This document shows, in pieces, positions 28,820 to 36,983 of a DNA stretch of 64,000 bases. Below the pieces are notes generated by a model. That model searched no databases, was not told where the DNA came from, and was given only the letters and a program-made list of their open reading frames with translations. The stretch's first letter is position 1. Each line of letters opens with the position of its first letter. A program made the position numbers and the translations under genes. The stretch covers positions 1 through 64,000 of the forward strand of contig JAFEDI010000079.1 in the NCBI GenBank assembly GCA_018241725.1, given 5' to 3'. Source of the DNA: Pseudomonadota bacterium (GTDB lineage: Bacteria; Pseudomonadota; Gammaproteobacteria; Burkholderiales; Rhodocyclaceae).

Positions 28820-29500
28820 GTGAAGCAACTCACTCTCGATCTGCACTCCGACACCCCCCCGCTGCTGGAGAACTACGCCGCCGCGGCCAATGCCGACCTG
28901 CTCGCCTCCCTCTACGAGGCGGTCCCCGTGTCGGATGTGCCCCAGCACCTGTTCCTGTGGGGCGACCCCGGCAGCGGGCGCAGCCACCTGCTGCGCAATG
29001 TCGTCAGCGCCGCAGCCCAGGCCGGCCGCCCGGCCTGTTACCTGCGCGCCGGCGACGTGGACAACTACCTGCCGGAAGCGCCGGGCCTGCTGCTGGCCAT
29101 CGACGACGTCGAGTCCCTCGGCCCGGAAGCGCAGATCGCCCTGTTCCGTGCCTTCAACGCCTCCCGCGGCCTGCGCATGACGCTGATCACCAGCGGCTGC
29201 GCCGCGCCGCTGCACCTGCATGTGCGCGAAGACTTGCGCACGCGCATCGGCCAGTGCCTGATCTTCGAGGTCAAGGCCCTCACCGACGAGGACCGCCACG
29301 CGATCCTCGACGCCCAGGCGGCCACCCGCGGTCTGCGCCTTGAGCCGGAAATCGTGCAATACCTGTTGCGCCACGGTCGCCGCGACCTGGCCAGCCTGCT
29401 GCGTACCCTCGACGCCCTAGATGCGGCCTCGCTGGAGCGCAAACGCCCGATCACCCTCCCCCTGCTGCGGGAAATCCTGCAGCGGGACAGCACCCTATAA
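28820..29500 (+). CDS. hda: DnaA regulatory inactivator Hda
   Basis: A 226-residue AAA+ protein related to DnaA domain III. It begins with the clamp-binding hexapeptide QLTLDL (residues 3-8), which must be near the N-terminus in Hda and therefore supports the GTG start at 28820 over the longer frame. The Walker A-like loop is GDPGSGRS with Arg in place of Lys, as in E. coli Hda. With the beta clamp, Hda stimulates hydrolysis of DnaA-bound ATP after replication starts. The HAD gene follows 26 nt later. Confidence 0.92.
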   Translation: MKQLTLDLHSDTPPLLENYAAAANADLLASLYEAVPVSDVPQHLFLWGDPGSGRSHLLRNVVSAAAQAGRPACYLRAGDVDNYLPEAPGLLLAIDDVESLGPEAQIALFRAFNASRGLRMTLITSGCAAPLHLHVREDLRTRIGQCLIFEVKALTDEDRHAILDAQAATRGLRLEPEIVQYLLRHGRRDLASLLRTLDALDAASLERKRPITLPLLREILQRDSTL

Positions 29501-29526
29501 GAAAACCTTCCTGAACAGAGCCCCCG

Positions 29527-30192
29527 ATGGAACTCGCACTTTTCGACCTGGACAATACCCTGCTCGCCGGCGACTCGGATTTCGAGTGGGCCCAATACCT
29601 GATCTCCCGCGGCGTGCTCGACAAGGAAGTCTATGAAGCCCGCAACCAGGAGTTCTTCGACCAGTACAAGGCCGGCACGCTGGACATCTTCGAATTCCTC
29701 GACTTCCAGCTGAAGCCGCTGGCCCGCCACAGCCGCGAACAGCTGGACGCCTGGCACCGGGAGTTCATGGACGCGCACATCCGGCCGATGATGACTGCCA
29801 AGTCGGTGGCGCTGGTGAACAAGCACCTGAACGCCGGCGCCATCGTCGCCATCGTGACCGCCACCAACAGTTTCGTGACCGGCCCGATCGCCCGCGCCTT
29901 CGGCATTCCGCATCTGGTCGCCACCATTCCGGCCCAGGAGAACGGCGTCTTTACCGGCAAGCCGCGCGGCACGCCTGCCTTCAAGGGCGGCAAGATCGAA
30001 CGCGTGGAGGCCTGGCTGGAAAGCATCGGCCTGTGCTGGGGCAGCTTCCAGCGCAGCTGGTTCTACAGCGATTCCCACAACGACCTGCCGCTGCTCGGCA
30101 AGGTCACCGACCCGGTGGCCGTCGATCCGGACGACACGCTACGCAAGCATGCCGACATGCTCTGCTGGCCGGTGATCAGCCTGCGCGGCTGA
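29527..30192 (+). CDS. HAD-IB family phosphatase (SerB-like)
   Basis: A 221-residue HAD hydrolase with the motifs FDLDNTLLAGDSD, VTATNSF and SDSHNDLPLL. The C1 cap layout and HAD-IB class match PSPase-like enzymes of unknown substrate that are frequent next to hda or pcnB in betaproteobacteria. True phosphoserine phosphatase is already present elsewhere in the window (at 7957), so another phosphate ester is more likely. Confidence 0.85.
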   Translation: MELALFDLDNTLLAGDSDFEWAQYLISRGVLDKEVYEARNQEFFDQYKAGTLDIFEFLDFQLKPLARHSREQLDAWHREFMDAHIRPMMTAKSVALVNKHLNAGAIVAIVTATNSFVTGPIARAFGIPHLVATIPAQENGVFTGKPRGTPAFKGGKIERVEAWLESIGLCWGSFQRSWFYSDSHNDLPLLGKVTDPVAVDPDDTLRKHADMLCWPVISLRG

Positions 30193-30213
30193 GCCCCGCA
30201 ACTGCGCCGACGT

Positions 30214-31086
30214 TCACAGACCGTTGGCGCGGAACCACTCCAGCATGCGCCCCCAACCGTTCGCCGCATCCGCGGCCCGGAAGCTCTGGCGGTAGTCGGC
30301 ATGGAAGGCGTGGCCGCCTTCGGGATAGACGACAATGTCGGCCCGCTTGCCGGCCGTTGCAAGCGCTTCGCGCATCGTCTCCACGTCCTCGAGCGGAATG
30401 GTGACGTCCTTGCCACCGTACAGGCCCAGCACCGGCGCATGCAGGCTGCGGACCACATCCGTCGGATGACGTGGCGTCATCGGCGTGGATTTCCCGGTCA
30501 GGCGGCCGTACCAGGCGACCGCCGCCTTCAATTGCGGATTGTGGGCGGCATACAGCCAGGCGATCCGGCCGCCCCAGCAGAAGCCGGTCAGGCCCAGGCG
30601 CTGCGGGTCTCCACCATTCGAGGCCGCCCACTCCGCGCACACATCCAGATCGCTCAGGACCTGGGCGTCGGGCACATCGGCAACGATGTCGGACATGATT
30701 TCCTGCACGTTCGGCACGCCCATCGGGTCACCGTAGCGCTGGAACAGATTGGGCGCGATCGCCTGGTAACCCTGGCGTGCCAGACGCCGGCAGGTATCGC
30801 GGATGTATTCGTGGATGCCGAAGATTTCCTGCACCACCAGCACCGTCGGAAACGGCCCCTTGCCCGCCGGCTGCACCCAGTACGCACGTATCGCCGTCTT
30901 GTCGATGCCGCGGATGTGGATATCGCCGGCCACCAGACCATCGGAAGAAGTCTGGATCACACACTGCCCGCTGCGCGGACGAACGGCCAGTGCATAGTCA
31001 GCCGCCAGTACATCGTTGACGAAGACCTGGCGACTGAGGGGGAGTCCCGGTACCGGGCTGTTGAAATCGGAATCCTCGACCAGCAT
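30214..31086 (-). CDS. Dienelactone hydrolase family protein
   Basis: A 290-residue alpha/beta hydrolase. The nucleophile cysteine lies in GFCWGG, the catalytic aspartate in GGKDVTIP and the histidine in GGHAFHAD, the Cys-Asp-His triad of carboxymethylenebutenolidases. A GAGGTG ribosome-binding site supports ATG at 31086; ATG 31104 is a longer option. The first 40 residues (SRQVFVNDVLAADYALAVRP) look like a Tat signal that has lost its twin arginines, so the protein is probably cytoplasmic. The substrate is unknown. Confidence 0.88.
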   Translation of the reverse strand: MLVEDSDFNSPVPGLPLSRQVFVNDVLAADYALAVRPRSGQCVIQTSSDGLVAGDIHIRGIDKTAIRAYWVQPAGKGPFPTVLVVQEIFGIHEYIRDTCRRLARQGYQAIAPNLFQRYGDPMGVPNVQEIMSDIVADVPDAQVLSDLDVCAEWAASNGGDPQRLGLTGFCWGGRIAWLYAAHNPQLKAAVAWYGRLTGKSTPMTPRHPTDVVRSLHAPVLGLYGGKDVTIPLEDVETMREALATAGKRADIVVYPEGGHAFHADYRQSFRAADAANGWGRMLEWFRANGL

Positions 31087-31178
31087 TCCACTCACCTCAT
31101 ACATGGACAAGGCGGCAAGGATACTCCATGGGCGGGGCCGAACAGCACGCCCCCACCCGGTCCATCAAATCGATGGGA

Positions 31179-31982
31179 TCAACCCCAAGCCACCATTCTG
31201 CCCTCGCTGTAGCCCGCCGCTCGTTCGAACCAGTTCCCGGCCGGCTGCCCCGTTCGCCGCGCAGCCCCGGCGGCCCCTTGGCGGGGCACCGGACAGGGCC
31301 GATGCTGGCGCGAAAAGGCCTCCAGCAGCGTCACCTGCTTGCCGTGCACGTGGATCATTCCGGCGTCCGAGAGCTCCCGGAAGATGCGCGACAACGTCTC
31401 CGGCGTGAAGCCCAGCCGCGCGGCCAGCACGTGCTTCGGAATTTCCAGTTCCAGTGCGACCCGGCCGGCGCCATGACCGCTTTCCGCAGCCAGTCGGGCC
31501 AGGTAATCCACGACCTTCGCCGTGCCGCTCTGGAAACAGTCCGCGGCGATATCCCGCTCGATGGACGACTGCCGCTCAGCCATCGCACTCAGCATGCGGC
31601 GGGCGACTTCGGGCTCCTGCTCCATCGCGCGGAAGATGCCTTCCCGTCCGACCGCGAGCAAGACTACCGGCGTCACAGTTTCCACCGTCGACACGCAGGC
31701 CGCATCTGCAAACAGCTCCGCAACGCCGAAAGCCTGGCGCGGCGACAGGATCTCGATGACCTTTTCGCCACCGTCCGGCGAGGACACCGCCGTCTTCAGG
31801 TGCCCGGACATCACATGGTAGATGCCGCGGGGCCGGTCACCGGCAGCGTAGACTACTCGTCCCTTGGGCAGGCTGAGCACCTGCGATGCACGTGCCACTT
31901 CCCCCACCACGACAGGAGACAGTCCGCGGAATAGTGCAATCTCACCCAGTACCAAGCTCAGATCGTCAAAACTGGTATGCAT
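31179..31982 (-). CDS. Crp/Fnr-family transcriptional regulator (Dnr-like)
   Basis: A 267-residue regulator: cyclic-nucleotide-binding-like domain (about 10-125), long dimer helix, and a winged helix with the recognition segment FTPETLSRIFREL. It has no cluster of N-terminal cysteines as in Fnr, so it resembles the Dnr/NnrR nitric-oxide sensors of denitrifiers. The E-x-x-S-R recognition pattern (TPETLSRIFREL) predicts binding to TTGAT-N4-ATCAA-type sites. About 40 residues after VTLLEAF are extra compared with the usual length and rich in Arg/Gly/Pro. It is divergent from narX, with an FNR-like box between. Confidence 0.87.
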   Translation of the reverse strand: MHTSFDDLSLVLGEIALFRGLSPVVVGEVARASQVLSLPKGRVVYAAGDRPRGIYHVMSGHLKTAVSSPDGGEKVIEILSPRQAFGVAELFADAACVSTVETVTPVVLLAVGREGIFRAMEQEPEVARRMLSAMAERQSSIERDIAADCFQSGTAKVVDYLARLAAESGHGAGRVALELEIPKHVLAARLGFTPETLSRIFRELSDAGMIHVHGKQVTLLEAFSRQHRPCPVPRQGAAGAARRTGQPAGNWFERAAGYSEGRMVAWG

Positions 31983-32076
31983 CGCTCACCTCTCAAATCG
32001 TGTGTCGGGGGCGCTGAAAAACGATCACGCGCCGTTGATATGGAGTGCAGTCTAGAAGCCCGATCCGGCCCAAAGT

Positions 32077-32090
32077 TTGATTTAGATCAG
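32077..32090. promoter_or_regulatory. FNR/DNR-type box
   Basis: TTGAT-TTAG-ATCAG, nine of ten specific bases of the TTGAT-N4-ATCAA consensus. It lies 95 nt upstream of the Crp/Fnr gene and about 250 nt upstream of narX, in the divergent control region. It suggests oxygen or NO control and possibly autoregulation. Confidence 0.7.
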
Positions 32091-32119
32091 AATCGCCAAC
32101 TCAGTACAAACGCGTAAAT

Positions 32120-32135
32120 TACCCCAAAAGAGGTA
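32120..32135. promoter_or_regulatory. NarL/NarP-type 7-2-7 inverted heptamers
   Basis: TACCCCA-AA-AGAGGTA. The right heptamer read on the minus strand (TACCTCT) fits the NarL consensus TACYYMT exactly and the left differs only at its last base; the 7-2-7 spacing is the known high-affinity layout. It is 30 nt from the FNR-like box and upstream of narX-narL. Confidence 0.6.
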
Positions 32136-32341
32136 ATCCAAAGATAGACGAAACAAGCCTTCACGCCATTGTTTTTTTTGAAGTTTGATCGTCACAGGGG
32201 GCAGTGCGGCCGGTTTTCGGAGTAAGCGAGTGCGCCCCCTTCCCTACTACCATTTTCCATACCCAACCCGAAGCCGCCAGTCGCGCCGGAGGGCTCTGCC
32301 GACGCACAATCGCGGCTGCAATCCGTTCAGGAGTCATCGTC

Positions 32342-34213
32342 TTGAGTCTCGCCCGTTCTGCCGCAGGGTCCGGCCCGGTGGGCACCCCATCCGTCGTCCG
32401 TCGCCTGGGCGCCTGGATCGCCGCCATCGCCAGTCTTGCCGCCGTATCGATCCTCGCCTCGATCACCGTGGCCGAACTGTCGTCCGGTGAAGCCCGGGCG
32501 ATCAACCTGGCGGGGTCGCTGCGCATGCAGTCTTACGTCATCGGTGCCGCCGCCGGTCGCAGCGACGATCCGACACGCCTGGCCGCCACCCTCGCCGAGT
32601 TCGATACACGCTACCGCAGCGCCGACTTGATCCGGGTGATCCCGTCCCGGCCGGACGACCCCGTGCGCCAGGCCTACGCCAAAGTCGGCGAGACCTGGCA
32701 GCTGCGTTTCCGCCCTGTAGTCGAACGTTCCATCGACGGCCACTCCGACGATAGTGAGGTTCGCTCCGCCACCGAAGACATCGTCGGGCAGATCGACCAC
32801 CTCGTCGCCCTGGTGGAGGAGGGTCTGGAAGCCAAACTCCAGCTCTTGCGCATCGCCCAGGGTATTTCCCTGATCCTCCTGCTGATCGTCGGGGCCAGCA
32901 CGGTATTCCAGTTGAAACGGCACGTCGTACACCCCCTGGAACATCTGCTCACGTCGGCACGCATCGTCCGCCGCGGTGACTTCGGCGTGCGAATCCCGCC
33001 CCGCGAGCCGGACGAACTGGGTCAGCTCGGTGAAGCCTTCAACTATATGGTGGCAGACCTCTCCCAGCTCTATGCGCAACTCGAAAGCCGCGTACAGGAG
33101 AAAACCGAGGAGCTAGCCCTCAGCAACCAGTCCCTGCGTCTGCTGTACCGTACAACCCGCGCCCTGTCGGAGAAGACCGCAACCCGGGAAACCCTGCTGC
33201 AGGTGCTGCAGGAAGTCGATGAAGTCATCGGCATCCGGGCCGTGGCCCTGTGCCTGAAGAAGGCCGACTACACAGACATCGTACCGATGGACGGCACAAC
33301 GGCCCCGGCCATGCTGGAGGCCCTGATCCAGGCCGCGGGAAGCGAGACTGATGGGCAGGTCCGCACCCACGACGACGTCGCGGGGCATGCACCGCTGATC
33401 TCCGTCCCCCTCTTCGACGGCACCCTCAGTCACGGCGCCATGCTGCTGGCCCGGCCGGACGGCCAGACTCTCGCGCCGTGGCAGATAGAGCTGCTGGAAA
33501 CAGTGGGCCGCCACGTGGGCGCCGCCCTCGCCACCAGTCAGCGCAACGAGGAGCAGCATCGCCTGGCGTTACTGGACGAACGCTCGGTGATCGCGCGCGA
33601 GCTGCACGACTCCCTCGCCCAATCCCTGTCCTACCTGAAGATCCAGGTCACGCGCCTGCAGACCATGCTCGGCCGTGCCCCAACCCCGGACCCCGTTCAT
33701 GACGTGGTGCGCGAACTGCGTGACGGCCTCAGCGAGGCCTACCGGCAGCTGCGCGAGCTGCTCACCACCTTCCGCCTGCGAATCGATGGCCGTGGCTTGC
33801 CGGCAGCCATCGACGACGCGGTGCGCGACTTCCACCGGCGTACCGGTCTCACGCCCTTGCTCGACAACCAGCTCGGTGGCATTGCCCTGCCACCGAGCCG
33901 GGAGATCCACGTGCTGCAGATCATCCGTGAGGCCCTCTCGAACATCGAACGCCACGCCCGCGCCACGCATGTCCACATCCGCCTGGAACACGCGGACGAC
34001 GGCCTCCTGCGCGTCAACATCGACGATGACGGCGTCGGCTTCGACCCGCAGGCCCTGCCCCTGCATCGTTACGGCCTGGTGATCATGCGCGACCGCGCCC
34101 AGAGCCTGGACGGGGAGCTCACTATCGCCCACCGTGCAGGCGGCGGAACCCGCGTCGCACTGAGCTTCCCCGCCAACGAAAACCCGGTGTCCAGCCAAGG
34201 AAAACAGCCATGA
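32342..34213 (+). CDS. narX: NarX-type nitrate/nitrite sensor histidine kinase
   Basis: A 623-residue kinase. It has TM1 near residues 18-40 and a periplasmic domain with the nitrate-binding P-box (AINLAGSLRMQSY, about 53-65). TM2 (about 174-193), HAMP, a GAF-like domain, HisKA_3 with H422 (RELHDSLAQSLSYLK), and HATPase (DDDGVGFD) follow. The frame begins far upstream, but an AGGAG (32329-32333) set 8 nt before TTG 32342 gives a normal NarX N-terminus, so TTG is chosen. It overlaps narL by four bases and lies beyond FNR-like and NarL-like sites. Confidence 0.88.
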   Translation: MSLARSAAGSGPVGTPSVVRRLGAWIAAIASLAAVSILASITVAELSSGEARAINLAGSLRMQSYVIGAAAGRSDDPTRLAATLAEFDTRYRSADLIRVIPSRPDDPVRQAYAKVGETWQLRFRPVVERSIDGHSDDSEVRSATEDIVGQIDHLVALVEEGLEAKLQLLRIAQGISLILLLIVGASTVFQLKRHVVHPLEHLLTSARIVRRGDFGVRIPPREPDELGQLGEAFNYMVADLSQLYAQLESRVQEKTEELALSNQSLRLLYRTTRALSEKTATRETLLQVLQEVDEVIGIRAVALCLKKADYTDIVPMDGTTAPAMLEALIQAAGSETDGQVRTHDDVAGHAPLISVPLFDGTLSHGAMLLARPDGQTLAPWQIELLETVGRHVGAALATSQRNEEQHRLALLDERSVIARELHDSLAQSLSYLKIQVTRLQTMLGRAPTPDPVHDVVRELRDGLSEAYRQLRELLTTFRLRIDGRGLPAAIDDAVRDFHRRTGLTPLLDNQLGGIALPPSREIHVLQIIREALSNIERHARATHVHIRLEHADDGLLRVNIDDDGVGFDPQALPLHRYGLVIMRDRAQSLDGELTIAHRAGGGTRVALSFPANENPVSSQGKQP

Positions 34214-34863
34214 CAGCCCCTTCCCTCAGCTCCGTCATCATCATCGACGACCATCCTCTGTTCCGCAAAGGCGTCTCCCAACTGATCGCCCTCAACAACG
34301 AACTGCACTTGATCGGCGAAGCCTCCAGCGGCGAGGAAGGCCTCGAACTGGCCAAGGCCCTCGAGCCCGACCTGATCCTGCTCGACCTCAACATGAAGGG
34401 CATGAATGGGATCGAGACCCTCAAAGCCCTGCGGGATGCCGATCTGGCCGCCCGCATCCTGATCCTCACCGTCTCCGACGCCGCCGACGACCTGGTTGCT
34501 GCGATACGCGCCGGCGCCGACGGTTACCTGCTGAAGGACATGGAACCGGAGGAGCTCCTTACCCAGATCGTCGAGGCCCAGCGCGGCCGCATCGTCATCA
34601 GCCCCAGCCTCAACGGCCTGCTCGCCCGCTCGCTACGCGAGGAAGCCCAGGCCGCCGAACGCAGCGTCGCACCGCTGACCGAGCGCGAGAAGGACATCCT
34701 CGGCTGCCTGGCCAGCGGGCTGTCCAACAAGCTCATCGCCCGCGACTTGAACATCGCCGAAGGCACCGTCAAGGTACATATCAAGAACCTGTTGAAAAAA
34801 CTGAAATTCCGCTCCCGCCTCGAGGCCGCCGTGTGGGCCATCGACCAGAATCTGCGCCCCTGA
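34210..34863 (+). CDS. narL: NarL/FixJ-family response regulator
   Basis: A 217-residue regulator. The receiver domain has the acidic pair in IIIDDHPLFRKG, the phospho-acceptor aspartate in LILLDLNMKGMNG and the lysine in YLLKDMEPEEL. The C-terminal LuxR-type helix-turn-helix runs LTEREKDILGCLASGLSNKLIARDLNIAEGTVKVHI-like across about 158-205. The ATGA overlap with the sensor shows they form one pair. The targets are probably nitrate-respiration genes, which are not in this window. Confidence 0.92.
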   Translation: MTAPSLSSVIIIDDHPLFRKGVSQLIALNNELHLIGEASSGEEGLELAKALEPDLILLDLNMKGMNGIETLKALRDADLAARILILTVSDAADDLVAAIRAGADGYLLKDMEPEELLTQIVEAQRGRIVISPSLNGLLARSLREEAQAAERSVAPLTEREKDILGCLASGLSNKLIARDLNIAEGTVKVHIKNLLKKLKFRSRLEAAVWAIDQNLRP

Positions 34864-34969
34864 AGAACACGATTCCATCAACCAGGACCCGGGCTCCACC
34901 CGCAGTCATCGCCCCGCGATGAAGACGGTTGCGGCGGGGCACAGCCCTATCGCCCCCACAACCATGAAG

Positions 34970-35890
34970 TCAGTCCGGTGAGCGGTAAACCAGCACCTTC
35001 AACGCACGCTCCTCCGAAACATCCGCGAACGAGACAGGATTGGCCACCCGACCTTCGAAGCACAAGCCGGGCGCAAGCGCCTGCATCCCCTCCTGCAGAA
35101 AAGCCACGCCGAGCTTCGGTGAGTTCAGGCACAGGAGCGCATGCCCGCCTGGCGCGAGCAGATCCGGCAGGCGCCGCATCAGCCGCGCGTAGTCCTTCTC
35201 CGCGACAAAACTGCCCTTCTGGTAGCTGGGCGGGTCCAGGACAATCAGATCGTACGGCCCACCACGGGTAATCTTGCCCCACGAACTGAAGATGTCATGG
35301 GGCAGGAAGCGTGCGCCTTCCGTGAGCCCGTTGAGCAGGTGGTTGCGCTTGCCGATCGCCAGGGCGCCGTCGCTCATGTCCATATTGGTCACTTCCCGCG
35401 CTCCGGCCTGCAAGGCCACGACCGAGAAGGCACAGGTGTAGGCGAACAGGTTGAGCACCTTGATCCCCGGCCGCGCTGCCACATGCTCGCGCACCCAGCG
35501 CCGCCCCTCGGCCATATCCAGGAAGAAGCCATGGTTGAGCCCCTTGAGGAGGTGGACACGGAAGCGTGCGCCCTGCTCTTCCACCACGTGAGGGTCCGGC
35601 ACGCTGCCAGCCATCAAGCGGGTCTCGGCCCGTGCCTCGAAGCGGTACTGGTAGACCCAGTTCAGCGGCAAGTCCGGATGCAGCTCGGCCCAACGGCGGG
35701 ACAAGGCCGCATGGACGGCCTCCAACTCCGCCTCGGTGGCGGGCAGAAAGCTGGTCAGCACCCACACCGGCGGATAGACATCCAGCGTCCAGTGCTCGCA
35801 GCCGGGAAACAGACCGCCGCGCCCATGAAAGACACGGCCTGCTTCGGTCGGCATGGAAATTCGGGAAATGGTATCGAGTAGTGCTTGCAT
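34970..35890 (-). CDS. SAM-dependent methyltransferase, RlmI/RlmK-like
   Basis: A 306-residue protein with a Rossmann methyltransferase core: motif I KVLNLFAYTCAFSVVAL, acidic motif TNMDMSDGAL, and the catalytic DPPSYQKGSF loop characteristic of the RlmI/RlmKL class that modifies 23S rRNA. The N-terminal half is a substrate-recognition domain (WVYQYRFEARAETRL). The start at MQALLDTISR (35890) is preferred, because the longer frame adds 77 residues unlike any fold. The rRNA target base is not determinable here. Confidence 0.85.
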   Translation of the reverse strand: MQALLDTISRISMPTEAGRVFHGRGGLFPGCEHWTLDVYPPVWVLTSFLPATEAELEAVHAALSRRWAELHPDLPLNWVYQYRFEARAETRLMAGSVPDPHVVEEQGARFRVHLLKGLNHGFFLDMAEGRRWVREHVAARPGIKVLNLFAYTCAFSVVALQAGAREVTNMDMSDGALAIGKRNHLLNGLTEGARFLPHDIFSSWGKITRGGPYDLIVLDPPSYQKGSFVAEKDYARLMRRLPDLLAPGGHALLCLNSPKLGVAFLQEGMQALAPGLCFEGRVANPVSFADVSEERALKVLVYRSPD

Positions 35891-36214
35891 CGGACAGGAA
35901 CTGACAATGGGAACGAGGGGATTCGGCAAGGCTTCGACGACGATCTGCCCACGCCGGAATGGCGCCGGCCGAGCGCTCGGGGCTGACTCGCGATGAGTCT
36001 CGAACCTTGCCGGGATGGATGATATCAATAGCTGTCGCCCCGCACGCACTGGCAGCCCAAGGGCAATCGACCTGCCGATCCGGCGTTCCAGCGGATCGAT
36101 CCGGGCGAGCGCCAGGATCATTCATTTGACATTCACAGACCCCTTCTCGCAGAATCCCCGGCGCACGGATTCGTGCCAATGTCATCATTCGGAGAACCGA
36201 GGAGGAGCGAGAGA
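35891..36214. other. Intergenic region upstream of the methyltransferase
   Basis: 324 nt between divergent genes. Both strands have open frames but with unlikely composition, and I see no recognisable gene, terminator or strong promoter. It probably holds the start signals for both flanking genes, including the GGAGGAGCGAGAG ribosome-binding region of the plus-strand gene. Confidence 0.4.
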
Positions 36215-36691
36215 ATGACCCAGAACGTGATTTCCCTGACGCTGTCCAACCAGCAGATCGATCAGGTTCAAAAGGCCCTGGATGAGCTGGAAAAGCAGTT
36301 GTCGGGGCTGATTTCCCTGTCCGTGGATCAGCGCCGCGAGCTGCGCAAGATGGGTCCGAAGTCCGAGACCTTTGTGCGCAAGGCGCATGACGTGATGACC
36401 CAGTCTCCGGAGATCCTGCCGGGCGCCTTCGATCTCAAGGCCTTTGCCGAGGACATCCAGGCGCTGGACCACCTGCGTCCGCTGCTGGCCCGGCTGACCG
36501 CACTGGCCCAGCGCGGGGAGGACACCGAGATGGCATTGGGCAGCGACCTCTACAGCGCAGCGCTGGAGGCCTACCGCTTTGCCAAACTCGCCGGCAAAGG
36601 CGCGGCACTGGATGAACTCCGTGCTCAGGCATCGGTGCGTTTCAAGGGACAAGGCCGGCGTCGCGATGAACCGGGCACCGTCCCGGCTTGA
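36215..36691 (+). CDS. Conserved helical protein of unknown function, associated with a repeat array
   Basis: A 158-residue soluble, largely helical protein. It opens with ISLTLSNQQIDQVQKALDELE, carries LRKMGPKSETFVRKA at about residues 44-60 and DTEMALGSDLYSAALEAYRFAK at about 104-125, and ends in a basic tail. I recall a widespread uncharacterised family, frequent in Bacteroidetes, with the same K-MG-KS and D-T-x-x-x-x-G-S/SE patterns; this is memory and was not checked. GGAGG precedes the ATG. The 21-nt repeat array begins about 40 nt after its stop. No membrane segment, signal peptide or catalytic motif is evident. Confidence 0.75.
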   Translation: MTQNVISLTLSNQQIDQVQKALDELEKQLSGLISLSVDQRRELRKMGPKSETFVRKAHDVMTQSPEILPGAFDLKAFAEDIQALDHLRPLLARLTALAQRGEDTEMALGSDLYSAALEAYRFAKLAGKGAALDELRAQASVRFKGQGRRRDEPGTVPA

Positions 36692-36731
36692 TCATCCTGG
36701 CCCACAGATGAACGCACGGGCCCCGGACTTG

Positions 36732-36983
36732 AACCTCTCGGGCTCGAGACAGTACAGGTTTTGATTCTCGTTGAACCGGTTCATTCCGGATGGGCACTTC
36801 CCCCATTCCGGAACGAACCCGTTCATGTCGCTGCATCAATCGTTCAAATCCGCGGGCAGCGGGTTCAAATCGGAAATGCGAGGATTCAGATCCGGGGGAA
36901 GCGGGTTCAAACCCCGACGGCAGACCTTCATCTTCGGGCTGCACAGGTTCAAACCGGAGGGGATGATGTTCCGCTGCGGGGGG
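36732..36983. repeat. Array of about twelve degenerate 21-nt tandem repeats
   Basis: Units start at 36732, 36753, 36774, 36795, 36816, 36837, 36858, 36879, 36900, 36921, 36942 and 36963, exactly 21 nt apart. The shared core is GTTCAAA or TTCA at offset 6-12 (TTC at unit positions 7-9 in nine units), often followed by CC or CG and a G-rich end. The other positions vary. Weak units may extend back to the upstream stop codon and forward to 37004. Because 21 is a multiple of three, all frames read as seven-residue repeats (for example GSGFKSE, MRGFRSG, GSGFKPR), and several frames are open across the array. Confidence 0.85.

Noticed and set aside
35891-36121. Longer N-terminus of the RlmI-like methyltransferase
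   Set aside because: The extra 77 residues are Arg/Pro/Ser-rich without fold-like pattern; the family begins near MQALLDTIS.
36642-36944. 100-residue minus-strand frame across the 21-nt repeats
   Set aside because: Openness follows from the 21-nt period, which is a multiple of three; no start signal or conserved domain supports translation, although a coding role for one of the frames is not excluded.
36858-36962. GGTTCAAAT sequences resembling tRNA T-loops in the array
   Set aside because: They recur as part of the repeat core and no acceptor or anticodon stems can be formed around them.
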